Below, piece by piece: positions 1 to 11,139 of a DNA stretch of 64,000 nt (position 1 is its first letter; the number at the start of each line of letters is the position of its first letter). The notes beneath the pieces were generated by a model. The model did not search any database, was not told the origin of the DNA, and was given only the letters and a program-made list of their open reading frames with translations. Where the stretch lies: positions 11,540,862-11,604,861 of the forward strand of contig NC_057918.1 in NCBI RefSeq assembly GCF_018873765.1, in the 5' to 3' direction. The stretch comes from Telopea speciosissima (Eukaryota; Streptophyta; Magnoliopsida; Proteales; Proteaceae). A program made the translations under genes and the position numbers.

Positions 1-1097
1 TAAGATGGATGAAAAATACCCCCCATCCAAAGGCTTTGGGTTTCTTTTGGAATAAATGACTAAAGTATATAAAACTTCTTAGGGAGTCTAAGCAATTGCT
101 CTCCGTCCATGCGTACTGAGTTTAATGTGCTGAAAACAAAACTTTGGATATGAATACGTACTTGGAAATAGTTTAGCATGTGTTCATATGATTGTACTAT
201 AACAGAGTCATAGAGTCTTTATTCTAATGGTATCATGTGTGTCTGCTGGAGTTGGGAGTCATTAAGAAGTTTCTCTTCCCCCCCCCCCCCCCCCTTGATG
301 TGCTTGAATTCTTTCATATTTGTTTTCCTTTTCTTGGGTTGGGCTGGGGGGTGGTGGTCAAGGAATGGCTTTTATTAGAAAAGATGGATTACACTCTTAA
401 GAGATCGGTGGAGGTCTTTCCTTTCCTCTCAAGTGGATTGCCTCTACTCTATTAGACTCGACCTTCTGAAAAGCGAGGAAAGTAGGTAGGCTAGGGAGAT
501 GCTCAAACCGGGGCTGTTATGAGAGCCTGGAAAGCTGGGCTAATAGTTGCTGTTTGCTCTTCCTATTGGGAAGCGGATTAGTCCTGGTAGTCTGTCCCCT
601 CTAGTGATCCTAACCAGTCCAGTTTCAGCAATGAAGACCCGCAGCAATCAAGGGAAAGGAGATACTTCCCCACCAACAACTGTTCGATAGTCCAAGTTCT
701 CAACAGGCCTAGCTAGCTGCCTTAGAAGAAGAAGAAATGAACCCAATTCTCGTGTCTGGAAAAGAACCACATAGAGATAGAGTTCAATATCAAAAACAAT
801 GTTACCCGAACCCCAAGCTACGAGAACACCAAAACAATCCCAGCAAAGAGATTCGCTACATTGGAAGACACCCCAAATGGATGGCCTGTCTGTTTATTCT
901 TGCCGTTGCCTAATGATCAGCATCAGCCACAACATTAGCTGATATTAGCTGCCATTGAAAAGAATTTCTCTATTAAGTAATCTGGCATTTCTTATTACGT
1001 GCATGTATCTCCATGGCCCTTCCATATTTGAGCTCAACCAATTTATAACTAAAGCTGCATCAACCTCAACAATCAAATTCAGCCACCCACTGGAAGC
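1..1097. other. Non-coding stretch, probably inside Cullin-3 intron 1
   Basis: No reading frame here resembles a known protein, and no Cullin-3 first exon was found. The only distinctive sequence is a run of about 17 C residues near position 280. The stretch lies upstream of the Cullin-3 last exon on the same strand, so it is either intron 1 of that gene or sequence before it. Confidence 0.4.
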
Positions 1098-1393
1098 AAG
1101 GTTCTAAATCTCGGTTTTGAGGCCGGTTTTGACCAGCCAGGAAAACGAGATTTCCCAGGTTTCGACCAAAAACAGGTCGAAACCTGGTATATTCTGGCAA
1201 AACTTGACATGTCATGTGCTGTCAAAGCTGGTTGAAACTAGGCTGGTCAAAACTGGTAGAAACTTGGTATTTTTTGGTCGAAACTACCAAAATGTGCGAA
1301 ATATGGTCGAAACCTGACTTGTACCAAGTTTAGTTTCGGTTTTTTGGGAAACCGAGATATCTTGCTCGAAAGCAGTAGAAGTCTTGAACCATG
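1098..1393. mobile_element. Small TIR element, AAGGTTCTAAA family (MULE-like MITE)
   Basis: The left end begins AAGGTTCTAAATCTCGG and the right end finishes CTTGAACCATG, an imperfect terminal inverted repeat. The flanks ACTGGAAGC (1089-1097) and ATTGGAAGA (1394-1402) match at 7 of 9 bases, as expected for an aged 9-bp Mutator-type target duplication. Related ends occur at 4827-5613 and 5943-7094. The interior contains repeated 'gtcgaaac' and 'ctggt' words and no protein. Superfamily assignment is inferred from the target-duplication length only. Confidence 0.5.
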
Positions 1394-1559
1394 ATTGGAA
1401 GATTCTTCCTCTAAGCCTGGATTACTGCCTTTAGTTGAGATGCAGTGCAACCTCACCAATTAATAGGACCTGAGAATGCCAAGATAATGTGCCTTGATGA
1501 TCTCTGCATACCCCACCTATACTGGTTTACTGGATTGCCTATGGAGCTTTTGTCAAAAT

Positions 1560-2449
1560 TGATGCAGATCGACCAGCAGGTACCTGGTCCAAATTCTGGG
1601 TTTATTCAAACCCATTGATTTCTGCCCCGAAGTGAGGTATTGTCCAGCAGCATAAAATTGGATTCACTTCCAGAATAAAAGAGGAGATCAATCAGTTATT
1701 TAATAAGATATTTTCTGTCCTATTTCCTATTACAGTTTAATTTCAGTTCATTATGAGGTGATTGATTAGTTTTATTTGGAGACTGTCATTTGCTATCACC
1801 AACCTGTCATGAAGGGTTTATTTTCCAGAATTGAACAGATCGTTCAGCTCTATTGGGAGGAGATTTCGTGACCAAGTGGGCCCCACAGCCAGCTAGCTAG
1901 CTAGTGAATTCAAATTTAAGACTCAATTGGCAATACGTGGAGGACTCCTACAGCTGTTATAATTAGTTATATTAGATAGGTTTCTATTGGGATTTGTTTC
2001 CGTTTTGGTTTTATTAATAAACTTATATGTAACCTGAAATTAAAAGGTTTGTTAGATTTAATTTCCTCGATAGATTACTTTTATTTGGTTTTCTTTTAAT
2101 ATATTTGTAATATCCATTAGCTGGGGACGATGGAGATAATGAATATTTAGATTTGTCTTCATGAAGCTGTGCGATTCAGTTGAGACGTGAGATGTCTTGA
2201 CAGGGTGAGATACCTATGGTTGAGAGGCCTAGGAGAGAATGAGAAGCTCAATCCAAATCTATCCATCTACCTTTCTTCGTTAATTGATTTGCTCATGAGA
2301 AATCTGTGTCCTGAATCCGTTGCAATCTGAGATCCATTCGAAAATCTAATTGGGTGGTTGCTATCCTTGTTCGATTGCTGAGAAGTGCTACTACTGATAT
2401 CTAAGTGATCCTGCTGTGGAATTAGTTCCTAGTTGGGGATGATTCTACA
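1560..2449 (+). repeat. 5' LTR of the outer element
   Basis: This is an 890-bp intact LTR that aligns along its whole length with the pieces 4774-4826, 5614-5942, 7095-7210 and 9014-9409 of the interrupted 3' copy. It starts TGATGCAGATCGACC and ends GATTCTACA. The two copies differ by many substitutions and small indels, so the element is old. It encodes nothing. Confidence 0.75.
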
Positions 2450-2535
2450 TTATTTGGTATCAAAGCCTATCATGGCTAGCCATGAGTTACCAGAATCTTA
2501 CTATGGACTGGAGCTTGTCCTTAATCACACCAAGG

Positions 2536-4691
2536 TGATGCAGGTGCACTACCTTGGACCAATCCAAACCCATTTGGGTATCCAGATGGAGATGAACCGG
2601 GTCCAGTTTGAGTCTTGGGTCTAGTAGGATATTAGTAGTCTTTTATTCTTTTGTTTTATTTTGAATACGGTATAAGCAGTGATAGAGTTTCATTATGTTT
2701 CAGTTTTTAGAGTTAGAATGGGAGTGCTTTGATTTCTTTTATTTATACCATGCAATTGTGCAATTAGAACTCAGATTGAATAGAATGGAATAGTGAAGTG
2801 TTTGTGAGTGCCTGTGTGGCCTAAGTGATTGTGCGATCTTCTTCTTTCCCCCCTTCTTATGCGATTTCTTCCCCTCCCCTGCAACTCTGAGACCCCTCTC
2901 AGGTTTCTCCTCCTTCCATAACCGGCCCGCCACCAATTTGGTATCAGAGCCGAAGGATCTATCATCCTTCCCCATCAATCTCTTTCCTTCCCTTCCCATT
3001 AATTTTGTTTCTACTTTACCAAGAGTTGAAACCCATCCCCTTCCTCTGTACGATCCCTTTCCTTTCCCCTCTAAGCTCCCCCATCAATTCCCACTGCAAC
3101 AACACCCCACCTCTTTTGTTTTCCTTGCTGTTAAAGCAAACAAAAGAAGAAGAAAAAAAGTAGGAACCTCAAACCACTAAAATCCCATACCCTTTCTGCA
3201 GTAACCATTTCCCTCTCCCATCTCTCGCTGAAACCCTATCCCAACCCATCCTTTTGATTCCCAGTTTCCCTCTCCACTGCAGTTACCTTAAAAAAAAAAT
3301 CTACACTGTTAGAAACAGAGGAGTCGAATGAAAACCCAGCCTCAACCCTCCCTTTGATTCCAGCAGTAAACCCAACCCCCCACGATTCCATAGCCCTTTT
3401 CTATCCGCTCCTTTCTTCTTCGACCGAACCCCCCTTAGGGTTCCCCCATACGTATTGCTTCTTGTGTTCCTTCTTGAACTTCCATATTATTGTTTTGCCC
3501 CCCTTTTAGGAACTTCAACTTATTTATGATTTTGCCCTCTTAAATTTTTCCAATTTTTACTGTTTTGCCATTAATTCATTAATTAGGGTATTTTTGTGGT
3601 TTTTTTTTTTTTTTTTTGGGTGTGAGCCCATAGTGAGTTCAAGTATAAACCTCGCCGTGGACTCCTTTGTGTTCAAGTTTAGAGTGTGTTTGCCCAATGG
3701 AAAACTTGCTATGTTGTTTCCATATTGCGATCTGTGGTGGATATGTTATCAAAGACTGACCAGATCATTATTAAGTTTGAGGGTTATGTATTCGTCCAAT
3801 TCTCTGTTTCTTATTATTGTGACGTTGTGTATTGTGAAGTGTTTGATTCTCCTCAGCGCATTATTAAATTGGGGTTAGAATGGTTTTAAGAATGAAAAGG
3901 CATCGTTGATCGTGACGGAAACTTGTGCACCTTACAACCTTTTCACATGAGCCAGAAATTAATTCTTCATCGGTTAGTTGATGACATTTGTTCCAAGCCA
4001 ACAAAGGCAACACTAGTGATGCAGCCTCAACTAGAACAGCAAATAGTGGCAACGAAAGACGAGAGGATCATGGATCCGGTAACGATGGAATCCAGTGCAG
4101 TGAAAACCATTCCCCATCAGGAGTTCCTTCTCCTCCATGATTTTCCAGACATGAATGCAACCCCAAAGCTTCAAATTTTTCAGCCGATAGCCCCCACTCG
4201 TGAGCTTTTAATTCTTCCGTTCTACCAAACTCGTGGATGAGTTTTTTTCAACACCTGGTGAATTGATGCAGGTGCACTACCTTGGACCGGCCCAAACCCA
4301 TTTGGGTATCTAGACACAGATGAAACGGGTCCAGTTTGAGTCTTAGGTCTAGTAGGATATTAGTAGTCTATTTATTTATTTGGATTGGATTTATATTGTA
4401 ATCTTTTGTTTTATTTTGAATAGGGTATAAGCAGTGATAGAGTTTCATTATGTTTCAGTTTTAGAGTTAGAATAGGAGTGCTTTAATTTCTTTTATTTAT
4501 ACCATGTAATTGTGCAATTAGAACTCAGATTGAGTAGAATGGAATATTGAAGTGTTTGTGAGTGCCTGCATGGCCAAAGTGATTGAGCGATCTTCTTCTT
4601 CTTCCCCCCCCTTTTGCGATTTCTTCTCCTGCCCTGCAACTCTGAGACCCCCTCTCAGGTTTCTCATTCTTCCCTAACTGGCACTCCACCA
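2536..4691 (+). mobile_element. Complete nested LTR element lacking pol
   Basis: LTRs at 2536-2935 (400 bp) and 4264-4691 (428 bp) both begin TGATGCAGGTGCACTACC and end in CCACCA. A perfect initiator tRNA-Met primer-binding site, TGGTATCAGAGC, lies at 2939-2950, three bases after the first LTR. The element is flanked by the 5-bp target duplication CAAGG (2531-2535 and 4692-4696). The internal region of about 1.33 kb carries no recognisable gag, protease, integrase or reverse transcriptase; the longest frame (3923-4240, 105 codons) resembles nothing I know. This is a short non-autonomous LTR element (TRIM/LARD-like) that would need enzymes from elsewhere. It sits between the primer-binding site and the 3' LTR of the outer element. 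Confidence 0.85.
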
Positions 4692-4826
4692 CAAGGTGGT
4701 TGTTTGAATGTTCAAAACTCGAGGCTGAGTTTTCCTTAAGTGTGTGTGTGTGTGTGGATGGGGTGGGGGGAGCTGATGCAAATCGATCAACAAGTTCCTG
4801 GTCCAACTTCTGGGTTTATTCAAACC

Positions 4827-5613
4827 AAGGTTCTAAAACTCGGTCTCGACCTGGTCAAGTTTTCCGAGATCTTGGTGAGAGAGTGTATTTTTTTTTTATG
4901 TTTCGGTGGGCATATGGCCATAGTCGGCTCTGAAACTTTAAGGTAAGCTTGTTTTAGGCTTAATAAACATATTTAAATGTTCAAATTGAAAAAAAAAAAC
5001 ACCCAATTTGGTGTTTTGGATTTGCACCCTTGGTTGACAGTAAAGGCCGAACCCTTAATGTAATATTGCCTATTCGACACATTTGTTTGAATGATATGAC
5101 ACATAATTGGCAAGTAAACAAGTAAATTATGCACATAATATTGAATAATTTCTTGAGAAATAATTGAAGACTTAAAAGTTTCTACTACAAACCACAAGAT
5201 ACAATGAAATGTTCACAATGCATTTTACATAGACACCCAACCTAAGTACAATGAATAATACAGAAGTCATAGACACCTTACTACTCTAGTCTTCCATGTC
5301 TTAACTCCCAAGTACCAACAATATAATACTATGACTCTATACTGAGGAGGTTGAGATTCTCAAAATATTCGAAAGCGCGGTCATAGTTGTCAAGGCGGCT
5401 CCTAGGCGGCGCCAAGGCGTCCAGGCGCTTTGGTCGACTGGGGCACCTTGGTCGCCAAGTTGGTGTCGCCTTGCTTTTTTACTATCCTCTCCAACGCCTA
5501 GGGTCGCCTACCCGCCGTGACAACTATGATCTCGGTCGAGTTTTTTGAGTTTTTACATTTTTTTGTTTCGTATAATTACTCGTCTCAAGATCTCGGCGAG
5601 ATTTTGAACTATG
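4827..5613. mobile_element. TIR element with 9-bp target duplication (MULE-like)
   Basis: This 787-bp insertion in the 3' LTR is bounded by an exact 9-bp direct repeat, ATTCAAACC (4818-4826 and 5614-5622). Comparison with the intact 5' LTR shows the empty site directly. Its ends, AAGGTTCTAAAACTCG and CGAGATTTTGAACTATG, are imperfect inverted repeats. It carries no transposase. A smaller MITE lies inside it (5381-5529). The 9-bp duplication suits Mutator-like elements; the superfamily call is inference. Confidence 0.7.
5381..5529. mobile_element. Fold-back MITE, TCATAGTTGTCA family, copy 1
   Basis: This 149-bp GC-rich fold-back unit has perfect 12-bp ends TCATAGTTGTCA and TGACAACTATGA. Its interior is dominated by 'aaggcg', 'cgcc' and 'aggcgt' words able to pair across the element. 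Three more copies lie at 22902-23011, 24264-24405 and 26359-26485. There is no coding capacity and I could not define a target duplication. It is nested inside the 4827-5613 element. Confidence 0.65.
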
Positions 5614-5942
5614 ATTCAAACCCATTGATGAGGTATCATCTAGCAACATAAAATTGGATTTACTGCCAGAATGAAAGAGGAGATCAATCGGTTATTTGAG
5701 GATATATCTTCTATCCTATTCCCTATTATCTCAAGCAGTTTATTTCCAGCACATTATGAGGCGATTGATTAGTTTTATTTGGAGACTGTCATTAGCTATC
5801 GCCGGCCTGCCATGAAGGGTTTATTTTCCACAATTGAACAAATATCGTTCAGCTCTATTGGGAGGAGATTTCATGACCAAGTGGGCCCCACAGACAGCTA
5901 GCTAGTGAATACAAATTGAAGACTCAATTGCGAATACGTGGA

Positions 5943-7094
5943 CATAGAACTAAAACTTGGAACTCGACCCCAACTCGATCCCTTGGGAAATCGAGTTGAC
6001 TCGAGATATCTCGAGATCTCGGTCGAGTTGATGCATTTCCAACTTGAAACTTGGTTTCGGTGGGTTTTAGACCTAGTTTGGGTTTGAAACTTGGTACTCA
6101 GCCTATTTTAGGCCATTTAAACACAATGGCACTATCAGATTTTGCAAAAACAAAGTCCAAATATGAGTTTCACTTCGGACCCTAGGTTGGTAGGCGACAA
6201 CGTATTAAAATTCCCTACTCTACACATAATTTAGTAATAGAAAGCAATCAAAACATTCAATTTTTATTAAAAATATTTATACCTTAAAATATAAAACATT
6301 ATAATGTAATGATGTATTTTACACCATTTGAATTTGGATATTATGTACATATGTTGTACATAATTTTCCAACAAAAACAGGTATTTTTCCTTAATATTAT
6401 ATATATATTTTTTAAATTTTAATAATATTTTTATTGATTCTGAAAAAAAAAATATTTTTTTTAATTGGTGAAAAAACAAAATGACTCCATGAGGCTGTAG
6501 AGCATCCAAAGTTGTGAAACATACATGAAAATCACTTCCAAACATTCACTATTCATCCTATTTTTTTCAATTTCTTTTTTCAAAATAATAAATTTTTTTG
6601 CAGAAAATATAATAAAAAAAATAATAACAGAAAAAAAAATTCGGACTCCATCAAGTGATAGATCGTCCAAAGTTATGTAATATATATTAAATTGACATGA
6701 ATCTACCAAGGTTTGAACAAATTTTTTTGAAACAAATAGATTTGGGGAAAATTGTTTACCTTTGAAAAATGCTTCAAATTTGAGATGAATCCTTCAATTG
6801 TGTAGTTGAATCAACTCTCCGGCAGGTTGTACGTTGAAATCCAGAGGTAAAATGAGCTCACAGCCTTCATAGGGGAAGAAAAGAGGTTTTGGATAGAACT
6901 CGATCGAGATATCTCGAGTTCTGTCGAGTTATGATACTTTTAAAGGATAAGATGGGTCGAGATCTTGAGTGTCGAGTTACGATACTTTTAAAGGATAAGA
7001 TGGGTCAGACCGAGATATTGCACTTTTAGAACTCGTATTTAGTCTCGTCTCGACCCCTTGGAAAACCGAGATCTCGCGAGTTTTAGTTCTATGG
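5943..7094. mobile_element. 1.15-kb TIR element in the 3' LTR
   Basis: The ends CATAGAACTAAAACT and GTTTTAGTTCTATGG form near-perfect terminal inverted repeats. The target sequence ACGTGGA is duplicated at 5936-5942 and 7095-7101, and the uninterrupted 5' LTR shows the empty site. The interior is very AT-rich (6240-6720) with scattered 'ctcgagatctcg' words near both ends and no transposase domain. End similarity (AACTAAAACTCG / AACCGAGATCTCG) relates it to the elements at 1098 and 4827. It is a non-autonomous DNA element, probably Mutator-like, though the exact duplication is 7 bp rather than 9. Confidence 0.65.
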
Positions 7095-7210
7095 ACGTGG
7101 AGGACTCCTACAGCTATTATAATTAATTATATTAGATAGGTTTCTATTGGGATTTGTTTCCGTTTTCGTATTGTTAATAAGCTTATATGTAATCTGAAAT
7201 TAAAAGGTTT

Positions 7211-9013
7211 TTGGGATTTTTGTTAGGGTTTTGAGATCGACTTTTTCAGGGTGGAGATTTGAGATCGATTCTTCATCAAGGTAGAGATTGAAGATCGATC
7301 CTTCATCAGGGTTTTGAGATCGATCTCAAAACCTTGACAAAAATCGATCTCAAAACCCTGATGAAAAGTCGATCTCAAACCCTGATGAACCCATCGATCT
7401 CCAATCTCTGAGTCTGGAACTTCAATGCACTCTTCACTCCATAAACCAATCACCACCGAAAAGAGAGACATAATCTTCAAGCATGAACTAGTCTCTAAAC
7501 AGTCCCAAAACATAGCATAGGGCGCTGCATCCCTTCAAACAAAAAACGAAAGAACCCGCAAACTAAAACTGATATGAATCAATCAATAATGATTGAAACC
7601 TTGAAAGGAAGAAGACTAGTTAATGTAGTCCTATATAGGCAAGGCCTAATAGGAGCCAGGTAAGATCAGGGTTCTGAAACTGTTTGCTAATTAGGCAGAT
7701 TTGGGGCTGTTTGGGGCAAAACTAGGGTTAGGGTTGGATATTGGAAAAGGGGTTTATACGGTATTAATGGGCAGGTCTAGAGGGCTATTATGGTATAAAA
7801 AAGTTAGGGTTTGGATGAATTTTGAAATTCTGCAATTTTGGACAGAATTTTGTTGCAGGCTTTGGGTTTTAATGGAGTGAAGGAATGGAGGGGATAGAGT
7901 GGGAGTTATGGGCTGGGATTTGGATCGACTGTAGGGAGAAGTGTGGGGGATGTATACTGGAAGTTTGGTTTGAAACTGATGGACAGATGTGAAGTTATGG
8001 AGGAGTCCTAGTTAGGGTAGGAGTTGCGGGTTTAATGGAGGGGATGTAAAACCGATTTTGAGGTCTGATGGGGAAAGGATGGCTTAGGTTGGAGGATGAA
8101 GGAGAGAAGGATGTATTCTGGAATTGAGAGTAAACTTACTGATCTGAAGAACCAGCAAGGCAGCAGCTAGAAACTTGAAGAAACCTCCCGATCTTCACGA
8201 TGCAAGGAGTCGTAGGAGTCCTCCCACCCTGTACCACCTTGAGATCCACAAGGATGCAAGCTCAGAGAGCAATAGACTATGGCAGCAGCAAGCTAGAAGC
8301 AAAAATATTTTAATTGAACTGTGGGGGAGCCTCCCACGATGGTGTTTATTCATAATCAGGGCTGAGCCCAAAATCCTATTCAGATTAGGAGTTAGGACTG
8401 ATAATTCCCAATCTGATTCCTAATTACAAACAACAGACTTGTACTCCAAATCTGAGTACAAAAACAAATTTAAACAAATCAATCCTCTAATAAAATTATG
8501 GAGGGGAAGTAAATCTAAGCAACAACTTAAAAATAATGAAAGGGGGAAAAGACTGATTTGCCCCTAATAACTTAGACACTAAAAAAAAACTAAGTATGGG
8601 AAAAGGCTCCAACGAAAAAACAAAACAGCAGCCTTCTCAAGGCTTCTTCTTCTTCTTCTTAGTGCTTGGACCTGCATCACAAGATACTAGGAAAGTTGTA
8701 GCCGTCCCTTGAGATCTTGCTCTGATACCATGTAAATAATAAGAGAAGAGAAAAAGAGAAGGGAAAGAGAGAAGAAAGACAAGAGGGGGAGAGCAATGAG
8801 AGACAATAGGTTTTGTGTAACTTTGGGAGTCTCAACTTAGTGTTAGAGTTCCCACTTCATTCAATATATAATCACTTAGAGGAACCAAGGGACACAACAG
8901 GAAAATAAGAAAATAGAAAACACATCATAATACCTAAACTACCCCTACTAACATATCTCGGTATTAGCACTAGCTAGCACTAATACCGAGACATTACATA
9001 GTCTTTACTAACA
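7211..9013 (-). mobile_element. Minus-strand LTR retrotransposon fragment
   Basis: This insertion interrupts the 3' LTR of the outer element between AAAAGGTTT and GTTATAATTTCC. On the minus strand an LTR of about 280 bp runs from TGTTAGTAAAG (9013) to TTATTTACA (about 8734), followed at once by an initiator tRNA-Met site TGGTATCAGAGC (about 8722-8733). No second LTR is visible, so it is truncated or recombined. The internal part (7605-8310) is a dispersed repeat also present at 49205-49990. A purine/pyrimidine fold-back built from 'gatcgat' words occupies 7224-7400. A 36-base near-palindrome containing CTAGCTAG (8956-8991) lies in the LTR. Confidence 0.55.
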
Positions 9014-9409
9014 GTTATAATTTCCTAGATAGATTATGACTTTTATTTGGTTTTCTTTAAATATATTTGTAATAGCCACTAGCTGGGGACGATTGAGATA
9101 ATGAATATTTGAAGTTTTCTTCATGAAGCTGTGCGATTCAGTTCAGAGGTGAGATGCCTTGAGAGGGTGAGAGACCAAAGAGAGAGTGAGAAGCTCAATC
9201 CAAATCTATCCTTCGACCTATCTTCTACCTCTCTTTATTAATCAATTTGCTTTGTGAGAAATCTGTGTCCTGAATCCACTGCAATCTGAGATCCATTTGA
9301 AGATCTAACTGGGTGGTTGCTATCCTTGTTCGATTGCTGAGAAGCGCTACTACTGATATCTTAGTGATCCTGCTGTGGAATTAGTTCCTAGTTGGGGACT
9401 GATTCTACA

Positions 9410-11139
9410 TAAAAGGTCAATTTAGTTTGGTTAGAAGGGGAATGTGATGATTCATGTTGAATCCTAGATAATTCTGTCTTCAGGATCTCTGAATGCCCAA
9501 CCTATTGAGTTAATCTTGATTGCCTTTAGAGCTTCCGTCAAAGTTCAACTTGGTAAATTTAGGTGGCAGAGTTGACCATTACCTTTGTCAGTAGCCCAGC
9601 GGTGGAAAAATCTTGTCTTCGCTTCTTGTCTCTTATTTTCCTCCCCTCTATATTTTGTTCTGTATCAAAAGATTGTGCTTTTTGGGCAGCAATCAATTGA
9701 CCGTCGTTGCATTTGCCACGATCTTGTTTATATCTGTGATGTCTATACTAGCTTGCTCATATTCTTTTTTGTTTTTTTAGGGGGGGGGGGGGGAGTATTG
9801 GTAATCATTGTCAAAACTTGGTATGCTGGAGAAAAATCCCCCCTCTCTTACTGTTTCTTCTTTCTTTATCAAATAGGAGTTGATCAATGCATTTTGATAT
9901 TGTCGTTGAATAAAAAAACAGTTGTGCTTTCTAGAAAGGAGAAGCACCCCTGCTTTACGCATGCATATCTCTTAATTGGTTAATTTGCTGCTGATTGTTG
10001 AAGTGTTGATTAATTTGATTCATAGTTTGCACCAGTTTCATGTTTCAGCAAAGTGTTAGAACATTTGTCCTGCAACTTTAATATTGACATAATGTGTTCG
10101 TTGTTGATATATATAATGTATACCATGATATTTAATTCTAGTTATTTTTACATCCTTTGAATTATCAATTATGCAGCATTTTGTAGTTATTTTTTTAAAC
10201 GGATTTTAATAACACATTATGACCCTCCCCCGACTCCGCAGTGGCAGGAGCCTCGTGCACTGGGTACTTCCTTTTTTTTATTATTAAATGGATCTTAATA
10301 ACACATGTAAACCCATATTTACCATTTCTCTTAGATGTTCAAAGGCAAGAAAGTTTGCATTGTATGCTTAATCTCATGATTGTAGATACCTAAACCTCAG
10401 TAGTTTTGCTTGCACTGTTGGGCTTCCATTTGTCATGTTTCTTATATTCACTTAAAACATCTCTGATATGGCTACTAACACATCACCCAAGGATTGGGGC
10501 TTAGGTGCTTTGTCTTTCACATGCCAAAATTTCCTGTGTACATGTGCAGGAGATTTGTAGACTGTGATGCAAGTATATCATCATTTGTGTTTTGAGTGAT
10601 TTTATTTATATTGAATAATAATGCTTGACATAAAGTGGATATAGCCTCCATTTTTACTTTGACACCATACATTTTCCATCATATGAAAAATAATGGAGGG
10701 TCAAGCCTCGGTCATGCTTGTTCAATCTGTCACTAGCAATGATAAAGTTATGCAAAGTTAGTGGATGAAATGGAAGCAGATGCTGTAAGCTGCCAGATTT
10801 TTTTCTTTTATTTTTGCTCTTCACTGAAGATCTGTGTAAATGACAATGTGCTCCACTTAAGATTCCCTTCGTCTTGACAAAAATACCTCCTGGAAAATAA
10901 GTTTTAGTTTTTCGTAAAATTTATTTTGTATTTGTTTGCCATTTGTCATTCTCCTCATTGATTTTACATGATTAGGAACCATGTTCAGGAATGGTTGATT
11001 GAGGCAAAGAACATTGTCATATTTTGGCATGGTTCTTAGATGGTTATTTGTGAGAGTGCTACTTTAGCTGCCAAGTATTTAATCTCTTTTGCATTTGAGA
11101 ATTTGTTCTCCTGATATGCTCAAACCACTTTGGACTCAG
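9410..11139 (+). other. 3' part of Cullin-3 intron 1, with SINE 3' fragment
   Basis: No coding exon is seen. Positions 10213-10279 match the 3' part of the Au-like SINE family in this window (CTCGTGCACTGGGTAC then a T-run), on the plus strand and lacking the tRNA-derived head. A run of 13 G residues starts at 9781. The segment ends in a polypyrimidine-poor but valid acceptor, CTCAG (11135-11139), directly before the Cullin-3 exon. Confidence 0.5.

Larger units (their letters stand above)
1560..9409 (+). mobile_element. Old LTR retrotransposon enlarged by nested insertions
   Basis: Two long direct repeats, 1560-2449 and the interrupted 4774-9409, share the same start (TGATGCA) and the same end (GATTCTACA). 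A primer-binding site complementary to initiator tRNA-Met (TGGTATCAAAGC, one base off the usual site) lies at 2455-2466, five bases after the 5' LTR. A polypurine tract (about 4755-4773) immediately precedes the 3' LTR. With later insertions removed, only about 170 bp of internal sequence remains and no gag or pol is visible, so it is non-autonomous or heavily deleted. No clean 5-bp target duplication was found. The element lies upstream of the Cullin-3 exon, presumably in intron 1. Confidence 0.75.
4774..9409 (+). repeat. 3' LTR of the outer element, split by three insertions
   Basis: LTR sequence is present as four blocks (4774-4826, 5614-5942, 7095-7210, 9014-9409) that rejoin to match 1560-2449. 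The gaps are filled by separate younger insertions at 4827-5613, 5943-7094 and 7211-9013. The last block ends GATTCTACA, as does the 5' LTR. Confidence 0.7.

Noticed and set aside
3923-4240. 105-codon frame as a gag gene of the nested LTR element
   Set aside because: No gag, zinc-knuckle or other domain is recognisable and the frame is short.
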